Assembly (NCBI GenBank): GCA_044230315.1
Contig: JBGARJ010000005.1
Location: 182,188 to 246,187 of the forward strand
Direction: 5' to 3'
Length of the DNA: 64,000 bases
Source of the DNA: M3007 sp044230315
Lineage (GTDB): Bacteria > Bacteroidota > Bacteroidia > Chitinophagales > Saprospiraceae
Made by a program: the position numbers and the translations under genes. Numbering within the stretch: position 1 is the stretch's first letter; every line of letters begins with the position of its first letter. This document shows positions 40,675 through 50,303 of the stretch, one piece after another. Under the pieces are notes generated by a model. It had not been told where the DNA came from, made no database searches, and saw nothing but the letters and a program-made list of their open reading frames with translations.

Positions 40675-43077
40675 CTAGGCCAACTCGACAATGGTAACGC
40701 CGTCCCCGCCCGATTCCTGTTCCGGGTGGTAAACATTGGAGATATTCCCTCCGTACTCCTTCAATTTGTGCCGCACCACTTTTCGCAAAATGCCGTCGCC
40801 TTTGCCGTGCAGGATCCTCAAAATGGAAGCATTCGACAGCAAGGCATTGTCTACAAACTTCTCCAACACCCGAAGGGCCTCTTCCTTGCTCATGCCGCGG
40901 ATATCGATTTTGGCGTCGAATAAAGCCGCCTGCTGCAGATCGGCACTGCTGGAAGAAACCGCCGGCCGGGTCGGTTCGGCAACCGGCAACAGATCGCGCA
41001 CGCTGACCGTAACCTGTAGCCCGCCCATGGTCACAATAGCCTTTCCGGATTTAATGCTGTCAATCCGTCCGGTAGCGCCGCCAGCGCGCAAACGCACGAA
41101 ATCGCCGGCCTGCAGCGGTCGCGCCGCGGCTGCCGGGATATTTTCTTCCAATTTTAATACCTCTGCGTTGATATCATCCACCTGGCGGGCCTTTTCCGAG
41201 CGCTCCTGTTTGAGTCGTTGCGCCACTTCCTGCATCCGTTCGAGATTCTTTTCTTCCTTGAGCTGCTTCACCATTTTTTCCACTTCGCGGCTGGCGGTGG
41301 CGCTTTGCCGCAATTCAAATTCTTTTTGGTCCAGTTTCAGCCGTTTCCGCTTGATGTCCAGTTCCTGGTGCAAACTGTCGTAGGTTTTTATCAGCCGGTC
41401 GAGCGACTGCTCCTTTTCCGACACCGCCCGCAGGCGTTCTTCCAACTCCTGTTTTTCGCGCTGCAACTCGATCAAGATATCATCCACCGCGGTTTCACTG
41501 CCGGTCCGGTTCCTGGCATAGTCGATAATTTCTTTAGGCAAGCCGCTTTTTGAAGCGATTTCGAAGGCATAGCTGCTACCGGGCCGGCCTATTTTCAATT
41601 CGTACGTAGGCGACAGGGAATCTTTGTCAAAATGCATATTGCCGTTGATAATGCCGGGGTTGCGGAAAGCAAACACTTTCAGGTTGGAATAGTGGGTCGT
41701 CAACACGGCAAACACGCCCTTCCGGTACAGCCCACGCAGAACGGCTTCCGCAATGGCCCCGCCGGGCTTTGGATCGGTGCCGCTGCCCATTTCATCCACC
41801 AAAACGAGGGTACGCGGATTGGCTTTAGCCAAAAATATGCGCGCATTTTGCAAGCGGGAGGAATAGGTGCTGAGGTCGTCGTCGAGGCTTTGTTGGTCGC
41901 CGATATCGGCAAAGATCTGTTCGAAGATGCCAAATTCGCTCAGTTCGTGCGCCGGTACGAGCAGGCCGCTTTGCACCATCAGCTGAAGCAGGCCCACCGA
42001 TTTCATGGCCACCGATTTTCCGCCGGCATTCGGACCTGACAACACTAATATGTGGTTTTCGGCATTTAGGCGCAATTCGAAGGGCACTGTTTTCCGACCG
42101 GTGGATTTGTTTTTCAAATACAACAATGGGTGATAGGCCTTCCGGATGCCGATCTGCGGTTTTTCCTTGAGTATCGGCATTCCGGCGCGCATGGCAATGG
42201 CCAGCCGTGCCTTGGCCTGGATAACATCGTAGCGAATAAGCGCATCCAGGTATTGTTCGAGGAGTGCGCCATAGGGACGGATTGTTTCGCTCAGGTCGCG
42301 CAGGATGCGGTAAATCTCCCGGCGCTCTTCGCTTTCCAGGTCGAAGATGTCATTGTTGATTTCGATCACCCCCTCCGGTTCGATGAAAACGGTGCGGCCG
42401 GTGTCGCTTTCATCGAGGATGATGCCCCGGATCTTGCGTTTGTGTTCGGCGGGTACCGACAAGACCCGCCGGCCATTGCGGAAACTCTCCGGTGTATCCG
42501 ATAGCAGGCCACGGGTGCGGTATTCCTGTACAATCTGGCGGAATCGTTGGTCCAGGTCGCGGAGTTTGTGCTGGATTTCGCGCCGGATTCGCATCAATTC
42601 CGGCGACGCATCCGGCCTGATCTCGCCCTTTTCATCAAATACCGCTGCAATGGCCCGGATCAGTCCTTCATCGAAGTGCAGGTTGCGGGTGATCTCATAC
42701 AGTTTGGGATAAATTTCCTTTTTGACGCCGTTAAAAAACTTGAAAATATCGCGCATCACCAGCAGGATGCGCAGGATTTGCTGAAAGCCGGACGCTTGCA
42801 GGGTATACCCGGCAATGGCCAGCATGCGCAGGTCAGGCCTGATATCGGCGTACATTTCCAACGGGAAGCGGTCGTTCTTTTCCAGGGCCAGCTTGTACTC
42901 CCGGGTTTCGCGCAGCCAGCTATCAATTTGGTTAAAAACAGTGGACGGCGTCAGAGCCTGTAAAAGCTCCACCGCCATGGGCGTCATGGCCTCCTTTTCG
43001 AGCAACTCCAAGACCTTGTCAAATTCGAGTTTTCGAAATACATCGCGCGGTTCAAACATTAAATTTGGCGTATTCAT
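40675..43077 (-). CDS. mutS2: Endonuclease MutS2
   Basis: 800 residues from ATG 43077. It lacks the mismatch-binding domain of MutS. The core and clamp domains are followed by the ABC-type ATPase with Walker A SGPNAGGKS (near 345), the LSTYSSRLQNAR signature region and Walker B TLVLVDEMGSGTDP. A coiled coil spans about 510-640. The C-terminal Smr domain carries DIRGMSKEEAL and the nuclease motif LHGKGDGILR. MutS2 suppresses recombination and, in some bacteria, rescues collided ribosomes. A TACTTTTG box lies 5 nt before this ATG, predicting a leaderless mRNA. Confidence 0.95.
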   Translation of the reverse strand: MNTPNLMFEPRDVFRKLEFDKVLELLEKEAMTPMAVELLQALTPSTVFNQIDSWLRETREYKLALEKNDRFPLEMYADIRPDLRMLAIAGYTLQASGFQQILRILLVMRDIFKFFNGVKKEIYPKLYEITRNLHFDEGLIRAIAAVFDEKGEIRPDASPELMRIRREIQHKLRDLDQRFRQIVQEYRTRGLLSDTPESFRNGRRVLSVPAEHKRKIRGIILDESDTGRTVFIEPEGVIEINNDIFDLESEERREIYRILRDLSETIRPYGALLEQYLDALIRYDVIQAKARLAIAMRAGMPILKEKPQIGIRKAYHPLLYLKNKSTGRKTVPFELRLNAENHILVLSGPNAGGKSVAMKSVGLLQLMVQSGLLVPAHELSEFGIFEQIFADIGDQQSLDDDLSTYSSRLQNARIFLAKANPRTLVLVDEMGSGTDPKPGGAIAEAVLRGLYRKGVFAVLTTHYSNLKVFAFRNPGIINGNMHFDKDSLSPTYELKIGRPGSSYAFEIASKSGLPKEIIDYARNRTGSETAVDDILIELQREKQELEERLRAVSEKEQSLDRLIKTYDSLHQELDIKRKRLKLDQKEFELRQSATASREVEKMVKQLKEEKNLERMQEVAQRLKQERSEKARQVDDINAEVLKLEENIPAAAARPLQAGDFVRLRAGGATGRIDSIKSGKAIVTMGGLQVTVSVRDLLPVAEPTRPAVSSSSADLQQAALFDAKIDIRGMSKEEALRVLEKFVDNALLSNASILRILHGKGDGILRKVVRHKLKEYGGNISNVYHPEQESGGDGVTIVELA

Positions 43078-43082
43078 CGCTG

Positions 43083-43090
43083 CAAAAGTA
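43083..43090 (-). promoter_or_regulatory. TAnnTTTG promoter box for mutS2
   Basis: TACTTTTG followed by C on the minus strand, ending 5 nt before the mutS2 ATG. Confidence 0.6.
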
Positions 43091-43155
43091 CCGTAAAGAG
43101 GATTGTCAATTCCTGACATTTCGATTTAAAATAATAGGAAGCAATGCTGATTTCC

Positions 43156-43163
43156 TACATTTG
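43156..43163 (+). promoter_or_regulatory. TAnnTTTG promoter box for the Omp28-type gene
   Basis: TACATTTG followed by C on the plus strand, 18 nt before the ATG at 43182 (30 before the one at 43194). Confidence 0.55.
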
Positions 43164-43181
43164 CGCAATAGTTCACATCAA

Positions 43182-45152
43182 ATGCTAAACCTAATGGTGA
43201 AAAAACTACTTTTTGCTGCTTTCTGCGCGGCACTTGCCGCCACTGTTCATGCTCAGGGTACAGTTGTCTGGTCCGAAAATTTTGATGCCGCCGCAAGCCT
43301 ACCGGCTGGGTGGACTCAGGTAAGCTCCGCTACCGATGGCGGTTGGATTGTCGGCACTACGGCCTCTCTGGGTTCCTCTTCGTTCACCGCCCCGGTGCGT
43401 ACGGGCTACGTAATCGGCACGAACGACGATAAATGCAATTGCAACAAGGCTAATGAAATGCTGGTCACTCCCGCGATCGACCTTACCGCTCAGTCGGGCA
43501 ATCTTACGCTCTTGTTTGACCTGTTTTTCTACAAAGGCACGTATCAATCCAAAACGGAATCGCTGAAAGTGCAGGCTTCCATCGACAACGGCACTACCTG
43601 GACCGACCTGATTGTACTACCTGCTACCAGCGGTTGGAGAGCCCCGTATGCTATCAATGTATCCAGCTATGCCGGCAAAACCGTCAAATTTGGCTTCGTT
43701 TACGACGACGGCGGCGGCTGGCTGTATGGCGCCGTGATGGATAACATTCGTGTGGTGATACCTGACAACATTTTGAAAGGCCGTGTGGCCAACGTATCCG
43801 CAGGACGCTACATCGATGTGGTGCCAACCACCGTTTCTGGGTATACCAAATTGCCGGTAGACGGTGAAGTGATCGTTCGCGGCTCGCTTTCAAACCCCGG
43901 CTTCCCTCCCATCAACTCGTATGACGTGACCGTTAAACGCGGCTCCGAAACCTTGACGAAAAGCTTCTCCAGCCTGGATATTCAAATCGGCCTGTCGCAC
44001 TCGTTCTCGTTTAACATCCCGGTAATTGCCGGCTCGAACAACTTTTCGGTGGAAGTCAGCAATATCAATGGTATAGGCGACGACGATCCGTCTGACAATG
44101 TCGGCACCCTAGCCGTAGATGGTATCGTGCCACAACCTGGCCGTAAAGTGATCATTGAAGAAGGCACCGGTACCTGGTGCGGCTGGTGCCCCCGGGGTGC
44201 AGTAATGCTTGCTTTTACCACGAGCAGTTATCCTGACAACACGATCGGCATTGCCGTGCACAACAGTTCCTCCGACCCGATGCGGGTACTGGCTTACGAC
44301 CAGGGTATGGGAACGCTGATCAGCGGCTATCCCAGCGGTTTGGTGGACCGTGAAACCGATATCGATCCGCTCGAATTCGAACGGGACGCTATCGTTCACA
44401 TGGCCGAAGCACCCAAGATCCTGGTGTCCCAAAATGTAACCTGGGACGACGCAACCCGCATTGTTAATGTGACCAGCTCGCTCAACTTCCAGCAAGAAAT
44501 GAATGGCGACTACAGCATTGCCGTCGTGTACACCGAAGATGGTGTGAAAGGAACGGCTACCGGCTACGCACAAGCTAACTACTACGCCAACAATGCCGCC
44601 GGCCCGATGGGTGGCTACCAAAGCCTGCCCAGCACCGTACCGGCTGCTCAAATGGTGTACGACCACGTTGCCCGCGCCCTGATTGGCGGATTTACCGGCA
44701 AAGCCGTTGTTCCGACGAGCAACCCGGCCGGTTCTGTGATGTCGTATCAAAGCACCTACACCGTGCCCGCTGCTTACAATATCAACAATATGAAGGTGGT
44801 GACGATGGTGCTTGACCTGACCACGGGCCAGATCATCAACGCCGAAGAAACGCCGATCCCATTCGTGTCGACGGGCGCTTCCGACTTGAAAAACGACCTG
44901 ATCTCGGCTTCGCTCTTCCCGAACCCGGTTCAGGACGAAGCTACCCTGACGCTGAATTTGACCGAAAAATCCGACGTGCAAGTCCGGATCGTTGATGCTT
45001 TCGGCCGCGTTGTGCTTGAGCGCAACTACGCCGAGGTAAATGGCAAACAATACCTGCCCTTCCGCGCCGGCAACCTGGCAAACGGCATGTACACCCTCGT
45101 GGCTACTGCCAAAGGCCAATCGGTTTCCAAACCGTTTGTGATTACCCGTTAA
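43182..45152 (+). CDS. Omp28-related T9SS-secreted protein with MAM-like N-domain
   Basis: 656 residues from ATG 43182 (ATG 43194 is an equally good start). The signal peptide ends in TVHAQ. The N-terminal choice-of-anchor/MAM-like domain runs from WSENFDAAASLPAGW to about 185. The Omp28-type domain around 310-560 contains the thioredoxin-like GTWCGWCPRG with a CxxC pair. The C-terminal type IX sorting domain begins at LFPNPVQDEATL and ends in KPFVITR. It should be exported by T9SS and attached to the cell surface or released. A redox or adhesion role is possible but unproven. Confidence 0.87.
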   Translation: MLNLMVKKLLFAAFCAALAATVHAQGTVVWSENFDAAASLPAGWTQVSSATDGGWIVGTTASLGSSSFTAPVRTGYVIGTNDDKCNCNKANEMLVTPAIDLTAQSGNLTLLFDLFFYKGTYQSKTESLKVQASIDNGTTWTDLIVLPATSGWRAPYAINVSSYAGKTVKFGFVYDDGGGWLYGAVMDNIRVVIPDNILKGRVANVSAGRYIDVVPTTVSGYTKLPVDGEVIVRGSLSNPGFPPINSYDVTVKRGSETLTKSFSSLDIQIGLSHSFSFNIPVIAGSNNFSVEVSNINGIGDDDPSDNVGTLAVDGIVPQPGRKVIIEEGTGTWCGWCPRGAVMLAFTTSSYPDNTIGIAVHNSSSDPMRVLAYDQGMGTLISGYPSGLVDRETDIDPLEFERDAIVHMAEAPKILVSQNVTWDDATRIVNVTSSLNFQQEMNGDYSIAVVYTEDGVKGTATGYAQANYYANNAAGPMGGYQSLPSTVPAAQMVYDHVARALIGGFTGKAVVPTSNPAGSVMSYQSTYTVPAAYNINNMKVVTMVLDLTTGQIINAEETPIPFVSTGASDLKNDLISASLFPNPVQDEATLTLNLTEKSDVQVRIVDAFGRVVLERNYAEVNGKQYLPFRAGNLANGMYTLVATAKGQSVSKPFVITR

Positions 45153-45182
45153 TCAACGGTTACGATAAATATCCGATTTTCG

Positions 45183-45219
45183 CGGCGGCGAGCAATTGAT
45201 TGCTCGCCGCCGTTTTTAT
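45183..45219 (+). terminator. Rho-independent terminator after Omp28-type gene
   Basis: A perfect 13-bp stem (45183-45195 with 45200-45212), a TTGA tetraloop and a TTTTTATT tail. One of the strongest terminators in the window. Confidence 0.93.
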
Positions 45220-45266
45220 TCTAACCACTTCCAGGGGTGCCGGATTCCGGCATAATAGCCCAATCG

Positions 45267-46406
45267 ATGAAATTGTATATCCTTGCCGGCGAGGCCTCGG
45301 GTGACTTGCATGGCTCCAACCTGATCAAAGCCCTGCTGCGGCTGCGGCCGGATACCCAATGCCGGATTTGGGGCGGCGATCTGATGCAGGCAGCCGGCGG
45401 AGTGTTGGTAAAACATTACCGGGATCTGGCGTTTATGGGGTTTTGGGAGGTGTTAAAAAACCTCCGGACCATCATACGGAACATCCGTTTCTGTCGCGCC
45501 GATATCCTTCAATACGCACCGGATGCGCTCGTTCTGATCGACTATCCGGGCTTCAACCTGCGGATCGCAAAATGGGCGAAGCGACGGGGCATTCGCGTCA
45601 TTTACTATATTTCACCCCAAATATGGGCCTGGCATACATCGCGGGTACAAACCATTAAGCGGGATGTAGACAAAATGATCGTCATCCTCCCGTTCGAAAC
45701 CGCCTTTTACCAGAAATTCGGCATGGAAGTGGAATACGTCGGACACCCGCTCCTCGATGCTATTCGCACCAGCCCTGCCGGCGCACCGGAAACTGCCCGG
45801 CTTTCAGCCGCTGCCGAAGCACGGCCTGTCATTGCGATATTGCCTGGAAGCCGGCAACAGGAAGTGAAGCGCATGCTTCCCATACTGCTATCGGCAGTGC
45901 CTTTTTTTCCAAACTACCGCTTCGTCGTAGCCGGAGCATCCACCATCCCGGAATCCGTGTACCGGCAACTGCTCGAATCCTGTCCTGGTGTCGAACTCGT
46001 ATTTGGCAAGACATATGAGGTATTGCGTTCGGCTACCGCCGCCCTGGTCAAATCAGGGACTTCAACCCTGGAAACGGCATTGATCGGCGTGCCGCAGGTA
46101 GTGTGCTATGCCGGCAACCCACTTTCATATGCAATAGCCCGCCGGTTGGTACAGGTCAACCACATTTCCCTGGTCAATCTCATTTTGGACAGGCCACTCA
46201 TCCGGGAGCTCATTCAGCAGGAGCTGAATACCGGCAACCTGGTCGATGCATTACAGGCTATGCTCGAGCCCCAACCATCGAACATGGTACGGGAAGGCTA
46301 TGCAGAGTTGCGGCATATGTTGGGTGATGGCGGCGCTTCTGACCGGGCAGCAAAGGCTATTTTCCGTTTTTTGGATTCTGCCGTGCCCCGGCCGGAAAAA
46401 AAATAA
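45267..46406 (+). CDS. lpxB: Lipid-A-disaccharide synthase
   Basis: Joins UDP-2,3-diacylglucosamine and lipid X to the tetra-acyl disaccharide of lipid A at the inner membrane. 379 residues with the family start MKLYILAGEASGDLHG, the IDYPGFNLRIAKWAK block, YYISPQIWAWH and the C-terminal nucleotide-binding KSGTSTLETALIG. ATG 45267 is set by the MKLYILAGE consensus; the upstream extension is unrelated. No other lpx gene is adjacent. Confidence 0.95.
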   Translation: MKLYILAGEASGDLHGSNLIKALLRLRPDTQCRIWGGDLMQAAGGVLVKHYRDLAFMGFWEVLKNLRTIIRNIRFCRADILQYAPDALVLIDYPGFNLRIAKWAKRRGIRVIYYISPQIWAWHTSRVQTIKRDVDKMIVILPFETAFYQKFGMEVEYVGHPLLDAIRTSPAGAPETARLSAAAEARPVIAILPGSRQQEVKRMLPILLSAVPFFPNYRFVVAGASTIPESVYRQLLESCPGVELVFGKTYEVLRSATAALVKSGTSTLETALIGVPQVVCYAGNPLSYAIARRLVQVNHISLVNLILDRPLIRELIQQELNTGNLVDALQAMLEPQPSNMVREGYAELRHMLGDGGASDRAAKAIFRFLDSAVPRPEKK

Positions 46407-46430
46407 GGCGCCGCGGAAAACCACGGCGCC
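46407..46430. terminator. Bidirectional terminator between lpxB and T9SS gene
   Basis: GGCGCCGCGG pairs with CCACGGCGCC around an AAAA loop, one mismatch. On the minus strand a long T run follows it, on the plus strand CCATTTTA. It lies between two convergent genes. Confidence 0.75.
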
Positions 46431-46454
46431 CCATTTTATCTCAGGCAGTGCACC

Positions 46455-48302
46455 TTATTTCTGCACGACAAATTTTTTCGTAAGCGTGCCTTCTTTTGTG
46501 GCAATACGGGCCAGATAGGTGCCGGAAGCCAGCTGCGGCAACTGGTAGGTCAATGTTTCATTGGTGAGCGACTGACGGTCCTCGACCCGGATGACACGGC
46601 CGGTAACATCGGCAATTGTAATAGTGGCATCCGTCGGCTTGGCAAAATCAAGTCCCAAATTCAGGCTTTCCTGTACCGGGTTGGGAAACAGGGTCATCGT
46701 CGATTGCGGAAGCGGCTGGTTATCGGTGGTGGTAACCAGGCTGATGATCAAGCGCAATACTGCATTCGGGTTACCCTGGAAGCCGCCCGGATACCACTGG
46801 TCGCTATACGTGGACGTGGACACGGTGAACATGTAAATGTCTTCGGCAAAGGCGTGGTAAACCACCCGGCTGGCGCCGGTGTAACCAAGCGCTACATAAT
46901 AGCGCTTGCCATGCTCGAGCGGAACACCCGATCCGCCGGTATTGAAATCAAACAATTCGGCGTTCTGCAGTTGGTTGTTTTTCGTTGTATCATCGGCCTC
47001 ATACAGACCGGTACCGACCCAAACAAGGCTGTCGGAAAGGAATTTAGCCCTGGGGAAGTTGGTGAAATCGGAATTCACGCCATCCTTTACCCGGAACATG
47101 TAAAGCGTCGCGGCAACATCTGCAACTGCCAATTCACTCGGGTCGGCGCCAAAGGCAAATTGTGCCGTGGTGGCTTTATAGTTGTCCAGGGTGCCGGTGC
47201 CCATGCGATACAGATTGGCTACATACCAATCGCCGCCGCCGTTAGGCCGGAAGTTGTTGGATATATTCCCATTCTCTTTCGAAAATATACTGTTGGTTAC
47301 CAGGAAGGGATCACCGTCGGTGTTGTCCTGCGGTCGGAAATCCACAGAATCCGCCCGCACCGTGTAATCCACCCGATAGGTGCCAAGCGGAAGTTCCGGC
47401 GCATACGTATGGGGCAATTCGAAGAAGCTATCCGTTACGCCCACTGCGATTTCCGGTATGACGAGGCTGTCGGAGAACAGCAGATCGCCGCCGCCATTGG
47501 TGGTTACAGTTGCTTTGAGCACTACATTGGTCTGATTGCGGGCGCCTTTGTTGGTCAAATAAGAACCAAAGCCAAATGTATCGGTTGAAATTTGGGAGAC
47601 CGGTTGGGCAAAGCTGGCGGGCGAGTAATAAAAATCGCCCAAGGCCATGTCATGGTGCGGGGCCGGGTTCTCACTATACACGCCGATATCGTCGAGGCTC
47701 CACAGATACTCAAAGTTACCGGTCCATTGCCATTGAATGTAAACCGTTGCCTTACCGGCTGCTTTATCAGAAATATTGATCGTCGGTTTCTCCGGGTTGG
47801 CCGACCAGCGTTTTGACGTAGTGAGCCCCGGGAAAATGGTATAGGATTTCCAGCTCACTTTATCGGTGCTGACGCGAAGGATGGCGCCGTCAGCGGCATC
47901 CACGGTATAGACGCCGATGTGGGTTTGGAAGGTGATGTACACTTCACTTTTGCCGGAGCAATCAATCGCACCGGTCGTCAATTCTGAAATGTGGTCATTG
48001 GCAAGCCCGCCGTATTCATCCGAATCCATGGTTACAAATCCGTTCGTCGCGGTGGTGGCTTGAAAAGGAACCTGGGCATTGCCGTCGTCGAATATGCTGG
48101 GGCATCCTGGTTGGTTGTTGCCGGCAGCGGGGTCATTGCACCAGGTCCAAATCGCGCCCTGACCGGAAGCATCAACATTGGTCCAGCCGGCAGGTATACC
48201 GGCATGAAAATCTTCGGTCCAGAATGGAGTTTGGGCTTGGGCCATTCCTGCCACAGTCAGCAGTAAAAGTACCAGGAAGGATTTTGTCTGCAATTTCGTC
48301 AT
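46455..48302 (-). CDS. T9SS type A sorting-domain protein
   Basis: 615 residues from ATG 48302; the frame upstream is unrelated. The signal peptide ends in GMAQAQ. The N-terminal 200 residues form a choice-of-anchor-J/MAM-like jelly roll (FWTEDFHAGIPAGWTNVDA, and WSLDDIGVYSENP at its end). The middle has Ig-like segments. The C-terminal sorting domain starts at TLFPNPVQESLNL and ends in KKFVVQK. No catalytic motif is seen; an adhesin or surface structural role is likely. It shares its overall plan with the Omp28-type protein at 43182 but lacks the CxxC region. Confidence 0.85.
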   Translation of the reverse strand: MTKLQTKSFLVLLLLTVAGMAQAQTPFWTEDFHAGIPAGWTNVDASGQGAIWTWCNDPAAGNNQPGCPSIFDDGNAQVPFQATTATNGFVTMDSDEYGGLANDHISELTTGAIDCSGKSEVYITFQTHIGVYTVDAADGAILRVSTDKVSWKSYTIFPGLTTSKRWSANPEKPTINISDKAAGKATVYIQWQWTGNFEYLWSLDDIGVYSENPAPHHDMALGDFYYSPASFAQPVSQISTDTFGFGSYLTNKGARNQTNVVLKATVTTNGGGDLLFSDSLVIPEIAVGVTDSFFELPHTYAPELPLGTYRVDYTVRADSVDFRPQDNTDGDPFLVTNSIFSKENGNISNNFRPNGGGDWYVANLYRMGTGTLDNYKATTAQFAFGADPSELAVADVAATLYMFRVKDGVNSDFTNFPRAKFLSDSLVWVGTGLYEADDTTKNNQLQNAELFDFNTGGSGVPLEHGKRYYVALGYTGASRVVYHAFAEDIYMFTVSTSTYSDQWYPGGFQGNPNAVLRLIISLVTTTDNQPLPQSTMTLFPNPVQESLNLGLDFAKPTDATITIADVTGRVIRVEDRQSLTNETLTYQLPQLASGTYLARIATKEGTLTKKFVVQK

Positions 48303-48339
48303 TGTGTAAATCAATTTAGTGGAAAAAATTGTTGCGCGG

Positions 48340-48347
48340 CAAAGATA
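48340..48347 (-). promoter_or_regulatory. TAnnTTTG promoter box for the T9SS gene
   Basis: TATCTTTG followed by C on the minus strand, 37 nt before the ATG at 48302. Confidence 0.5.
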
Positions 48348-48437
48348 CTCCAGAGGGTATCCGTACTGCGTAAATTTGTAGGGAATAGTGGAATTATAGT
48401 AGTGATTAGCCATTTTTGGCCGACCGATTGCCAATTC

Positions 48438-50120
48438 TTAGCCCTGCTTTTTGACCTCTTTGGCCCAGGTGTCCTTTAACGTAACGGTTCTGTTAAACAC
48501 CGGCCGGCCGGCAGTAGAATCCGGGTCGGCGCAAAAGTAGCCCAGCCGGGTAAACTGAACCGTATCGCCTTCTTTAACTTCCAGGAGGGCCGGCTCGACC
48601 CGTGCGTTTGCCGCGATTTCCAGCGATTCCGGGTTGAGCGATTTTTTGAAATCTTCTTCGGCAGCGGGGTCCTCCACTTGAAAGAGGCGGTCGTACAGCC
48701 GCACTTCGGCCGGATGGCTGTGCGCTGCCGAAAGCCAATGGATCACACCCTGCACTTTCAGGCCGCTCGTATCTTGCCCTGAACGGCTCTCCGGCACATA
48801 GGTGCAGCGCAATTCGGTAATAGCGCCGTCCGGGCCGTGGACAACCCCATGGCATTCGATGATAAACGCCGATTTGAGGCGCACCCGCCCGCCTGGATGC
48901 AACCGGAAATACTTCGGCGGCGGGTTTTCCATAAAATCATCCTGCTCGATATACAATTCCCGCGAAAAGGCCAGCGGGCGTTTGCCCGCGTTAGCGTCTT
49001 CCGGGTTGTTTTCCGTTTCGAGCCACTCCACCTGCCCTTCCGGATAATTTTCCAGCACCACTTTTATGGGGTTTAGCACGGCAAAGCGGCGAGGGGCCCG
49101 TTTATTCAGATCTTCCCGAATACAGAATTCCAGGAGGCTGACGTCGTTGATCTTGTCCCGCTTGGCTACTCCTGCGCGCTGAGCAAATTCCCGGATGCTT
49201 TCGGGCGTATAGCCCCGCCGGCGCAGGCCGCTGAGGGTAGGCATGCGCGGATCGTCCCAACCGCTCACATGGTTTTCGTTGACCAGTTGGAGCAATTTTC
49301 GCTTGCTCATCACGGTATAATTGAGGTTCACCCGGGCAAATTCATATTGCTTGGAGGGGTAAATGCCCAGCTGTTCGATAAACCAGTCGTAAAGCGGCCG
49401 GTGCGGAATAAATTCCAGTGTGCAAATCGAATGGGTGATGCGCTCTATGCTGTCACATTGTCCGTGCGCCCAGTCGTACATCGGGTAAATGCACCAATCA
49501 TTGCCGGTGCGATGGTGGTGGGCATGTTTGATCCGGTACAGATAGGGGTCGCGCAGGTGCATATTGGGGGCCGCCAGGTCGATTTTAGCGCGCAGGACGC
49601 AATGCCCGTCGGGGTATTCTCCATTTTTCATCCGCTCGAACAAGGCCAGGTTTTCTTCCGGCGTCGTGTCGCGGTACTTGCTCGGGGTACCGGGCGTCGT
49701 AGGGGTGCCTTTTGCGGCCGCGATTTCATCCGGTGTGGAGAAATCCACATACGCCTTGCCGGCGCGGATCAGTTGCAGGGCCCACTCGTACAGTTGTTGA
49801 AAATAATCGGAAGCATACAGGACCTGATGCGGTTCAAATCCAAGCCAACGCACGTCGGCCAGGATATTGTCAACATACTCCTGTTCTTCTGCAGTGGGGT
49901 TGGTGTCGTCAAAACGCAGGTTGCATTTGCCGCCATACTTGATGGCGAGGCCAAAATTCAGGCAAATACTGGCGGCATGCCCAATGTGCAAATAGCCATT
50001 GGGCTCCGGCGGAAACCGGGTTTGAATCTGTTGGTAGCGCCCCGCGCGCAAATCCGTTTCGATGATTTCTTCCAGAAAATTGACGGGTTCGGTACCGGCG
50101 GTCAAATTATCGACACTCAT
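48438..50120 (-). CDS. glnS: Glutamine--tRNA ligase
   Basis: 560 residues from ATG 50120. Class I synthetase with the HIGH motif in FPPEPNGYLHIGHAAS, the KMSKS-type VMSKRKL, and the GlnRS-specific two-barrel anticodon domain (LKSAFIIECHGVV and on). The catalytic signatures RFDDTNP and the YDWAHGQCDSIE block are typical of GlnRS rather than GluRS. Direct glutaminylation therefore operates here. The upstream extension to 50168 is outside the family. Confidence 0.96.
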   Translation of the reverse strand: MSVDNLTAGTEPVNFLEEIIETDLRAGRYQQIQTRFPPEPNGYLHIGHAASICLNFGLAIKYGGKCNLRFDDTNPTAEEQEYVDNILADVRWLGFEPHQVLYASDYFQQLYEWALQLIRAGKAYVDFSTPDEIAAAKGTPTTPGTPSKYRDTTPEENLALFERMKNGEYPDGHCVLRAKIDLAAPNMHLRDPYLYRIKHAHHHRTGNDWCIYPMYDWAHGQCDSIERITHSICTLEFIPHRPLYDWFIEQLGIYPSKQYEFARVNLNYTVMSKRKLLQLVNENHVSGWDDPRMPTLSGLRRRGYTPESIREFAQRAGVAKRDKINDVSLLEFCIREDLNKRAPRRFAVLNPIKVVLENYPEGQVEWLETENNPEDANAGKRPLAFSRELYIEQDDFMENPPPKYFRLHPGGRVRLKSAFIIECHGVVHGPDGAITELRCTYVPESRSGQDTSGLKVQGVIHWLSAAHSHPAEVRLYDRLFQVEDPAAEEDFKKSLNPESLEIAANARVEPALLEVKEGDTVQFTRLGYFCADPDSTAGRPVFNRTVTLKDTWAKEVKKQG

Positions 50121-50303
50121 ATATACTTGGAGAAAAATTAATGGCGCAAAGAAACAAACGTTTGCCATAGCGCTTAGGTTTCAAACCGGGAGAATTTCCA
50201 ACTTTTCCGGAATTCGGGAAATGTGCTGCAAAAATTGGCGAAACGCCATCTTTGCAGCCGCAGGCTTATACTAGCCAGGCATTTTCCAAAGTTATTGGCC
50301 ATT

